Below, piece after piece: positions 48,025 through 49,155 of a stretch of 49,155 bases of DNA. The DNA is from Clostridiaceae bacterium (lineage in GTDB: Bacteria > Bacillota > Clostridia > Oscillospirales > Acutalibacteraceae): assembly GCA_016297555.1 (NCBI GenBank), contig JAEDGK010000001.1, positions 1-49,155 on the forward strand, in the 5' to 3' direction. The notes beneath the pieces are model-generated. The model did not search any database, was not told the origin of the DNA, and worked only from the letters and a program-made list of their open reading frames with translations. A program made the position numbers and the translations under genes. The number at the start of each line of letters is the position of its first letter. Position 1 is the stretch's first letter.

Positions 48025-48755
48025 TGCTTTTCCGCCTCCGAGCACAGTTTTACAAAAGCGTCCTCAAAGCTGACATAGCCCGAAAGCTCGAGAAGCTCCT
48101 TTTCCGTTCCGCAGGCTTTCAGACTTCCGTTTGCCATTATTCCTATCCTGTCGGCAAGGGCGCAGGCTTCGTCAAGATAATGCGTTGTCAGAATAACCGT
48201 TTTGCTGCCTTTCATACCCTCAATGACGCCCCAAAGCTCGCGCCGAGCAAGCACATCAAGCCCGAGGGTCGGTTCATCGAGAAACAGAATTTCGGGTTCG
48301 CTGATAAGAGCCATTGCGATGCTCAGCCGCCTTTGCCAGCCGCCCGAAAGCTTTTTTGCTTTTTTATCCGCAACCTGACCGAGTGAGAGCCGCTCAATCT
48401 GCCGCGAGGCTCTTTCGCGCGCTTCATGCGCGCCAACGCCGTAAATTCCCGCCATCAGCTCCAGATTTTCGCGCACGCTCAAATTCGGTGCCACGGCAGT
48501 TTCCTGCGGAGAAACATTGAGAATTTTCTTTGCTTCCGACGGATTTTCCGCAATATTTATTCCGCATAAAAGAGCTTCGCCGCCGCTCGGCTCGGAAAGT
48601 CCGCAGAGCATTCTGATGGTCGTTGATTTGCCCGCTCCGTTTACGCCGAGCAGGGCAAAAATTTCACCCTTTTTTATTGTAAGGTCAAGCCCGTTGACCG
48701 CACGGGTATCTTTGTAGTTTTTTGAAAGACGGTGCGTTTCAACCGCGTATTCCAT
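48021..48755 (-). CDS. ABC exporter ATP-binding protein
   Basis: A 244-residue ATPase of the DrrA/CcmA-like type: Walker A GVNGAGKST, signature LSGGWQRRLS, Walker B ILFLDEPTLGLD, and switch TTHYLDE. It drives export with the permease encoded just downstream. The start overlaps the stop of the AbrB-type regulator, showing a three-gene unit of regulator, ATPase and permease. Confidence 0.9.
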   Translation of the reverse strand: MEYAVETHRLSKNYKDTRAVNGLDLTIKKGEIFALLGVNGAGKSTTIRMLCGLSEPSGGEALLCGINIAENPSEAKKILNVSPQETAVAPNLSVRENLELMAGIYGVGAHEARERASRQIERLSLGQVADKKAKKLSGGWQRRLSIAMALISEPEILFLDEPTLGLDVLARRELWGVIEGMKGSKTVILTTHYLDEACALADRIGIMANGSLKACGTEKELLELSGYVSFEDAFVKLCSEAEKQ

Positions 48756-48982
48756 TATTCGTCCTCCGTTTCGTTCTGCGCATTAAAGACCGCGTTTGCA
48801 AATTCGAGATAATCCTCGTTGCGGACTATCGCAATTCCGCGTTCAACATCGGCAAGCAGCAGAAGGGTATCGCCCGGGCGGATATCAAATAAATCCCTTG
48901 CGCCCTTAGGAATAACAATCTGCCCCTTTTCGCCGACCTTGACGGCGCTCATAAACTTGCCCTTGGGCATCTGCATCGGCAT
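48755..48982 (-). CDS. AbrB/SpoVT-like swapped-hairpin transcription factor
   Basis: A 75-residue protein with an AbrB-type DNA-binding domain (VKVGEKGQIVIPKGARDLFD, IRPGDTLLLL) and a short acidic C-terminus. Such proteins dimerise and bind AT-rich operators. It is the first gene of the exporter unit and probably controls it, along with itself, through the tandem repeats just downstream of its -10. AAGGAG lies 8 bp before ATG 48982. An antitoxin role is less likely, as no toxin gene is adjacent. Confidence 0.88.
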   Translation of the reverse strand: MPMQMPKGKFMSAVKVGEKGQIVIPKGARDLFDIRPGDTLLLLADVERGIAIVRNEDYLEFANAVFNAQNETEDE

Positions 48983-49006
48983 AAAAACACTCCTTATTTC
49001 AGAAAA

Positions 49007-49053
49007 GTATAACTTGTATAACTAATCATACCACTGGCGCAAGGGCTTGTCAA
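49007..49053 (-). promoter_or_regulatory. Promoter and tandem-repeat operator of the AbrB-exporter unit
   Basis: On the minus strand: TTGACA (49048-49053), a 17-bp spacer and TATGAT (49025-49030). Directly downstream are two adjacent 9-bp direct repeats, which on the plus strand read GTATAACTT (49007-49015) and GTATAACTA (49016-49024). They cover the likely transcription start and are a plausible autoregulatory binding site. Confidence 0.7.
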
Positions 49054-49063
49054 TATCGTTTAT

Positions 49064-49092
49064 AAAAAAACCCGGCGGAGCGAGCCGCCGGG
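49064..49092 (-). terminator. Terminator of the partial minus-strand gene
   Basis: CCCGGCGG / CCGCCGGG stem with a 6-base loop and seven T on the minus strand, after the stop at 49101-49103. Confidence 0.88.
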
Positions 49093-49100
49093 AAAAACCG

Positions 49101-49155
49101 TTAAAGTATAATAAACAGGAAGAATGCGCCCATGCCGAGCATTGCAAGGAATGAA
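49101..49155 (-). CDS. 3' end of a membrane protein gene (partial)
   Basis: Only the last 17 codons are in the window, ending AMLGMGAFFLFIIL and TAA. The end is strongly hydrophobic, so the protein probably finishes with a membrane helix. The family cannot be told. The terminator directly after it supports a real gene end. Confidence 0.6.
   Translation of the reverse strand, partial: SFLAMLGMGAFFLFIIL

Overview
The window looks like chromosomal DNA of an anaerobic gut-type Clostridia member, most likely Oscillospirales/Ruminococcaceae-like. The reasons are the Firmicutes-type LexA, MecA, Jag, YidD and RsfS genes, the DUF4474 and DUF6472 proteins, the yybP-ykoY riboswitch, Gram-positive style promoters and strong AGGAGG ribosome binding sites, frequent TTG/GTG starts, and GC-rich cruciform intergenic repeats of a kind common in gut Clostridia. 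The genus cannot be named from sequence alone. No rRNA, tRNA, CRISPR array, transposase or phage genes were seen.

Layout. 1-11.5 kb: mecA on the minus strand, then a long plus-strand run holding a three-gene Rnf/Nqr-like membrane core (D-E-A) with an 89-residue membrane protein, a GH13 glucanase, an LCP-like protein, a membrane-anchored transglutaminase-like protein, a complete folE-folP-folB-folK operon, a DUF6472 protein and a PrsA/SurA-like protein. 11.7-18.7 kb: an ABC exporter pair, a fused nadD-yqeK gene, rsfS, leuS, a metallophosphoesterase and rpsU. 18.8-25 kb: a DUF3298 lipoprotein, an intracellular GH78 rhamnosidase and a TrpXYZ-like ABC importer behind a palindromic operator candidate. 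25-31.6 kb: lexA with its own SOS boxes, a class C beta-lactamase-fold protein, an unknown membrane protein, and a cation P-type ATPase under a yybP-ykoY riboswitch. 31.7-36.8 kb: a beta-propeller-like/DUF4474 pair, a phosphohexomutase followed by a microprotein with a sortase-like tail, and an AT-rich DUF3800 cassette bounded by direct repeats. 36.8-43 kb: the jag-yidC-yidD-rnpA-rpmH cluster, divergent from dnaA-ftsY-rdgB-yhbY. 43.1-46.4 kb: smpB, ssrA and two tandem DUF4474 genes. 46.5-49.2 kb: ylmH, an ABC-2 exporter and its AbrB-type regulator.

The most unusual item is the Rnf-like D-E-A cluster. The order matches rnfCDGEAB with the redox subunits C, G and B missing. In the remaining subunits the FMN-attachment Thr of D and three of the four Cys ligands of the intramembrane [2Fe-2S] cluster shared by E and A are replaced. 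It therefore looks like a membrane module derived from an electron-driven ion pump that has lost its electron path. Other points of interest are the direct-repeat-bounded DUF3800 cassette at the 3' end of the microprotein gene, the NadD-YqeK fusion with no usual start codon, a dnaA next to ftsY rather than dnaN with a changed DNA-recognition residue, and three DUF4474 surface-protein paralogues.
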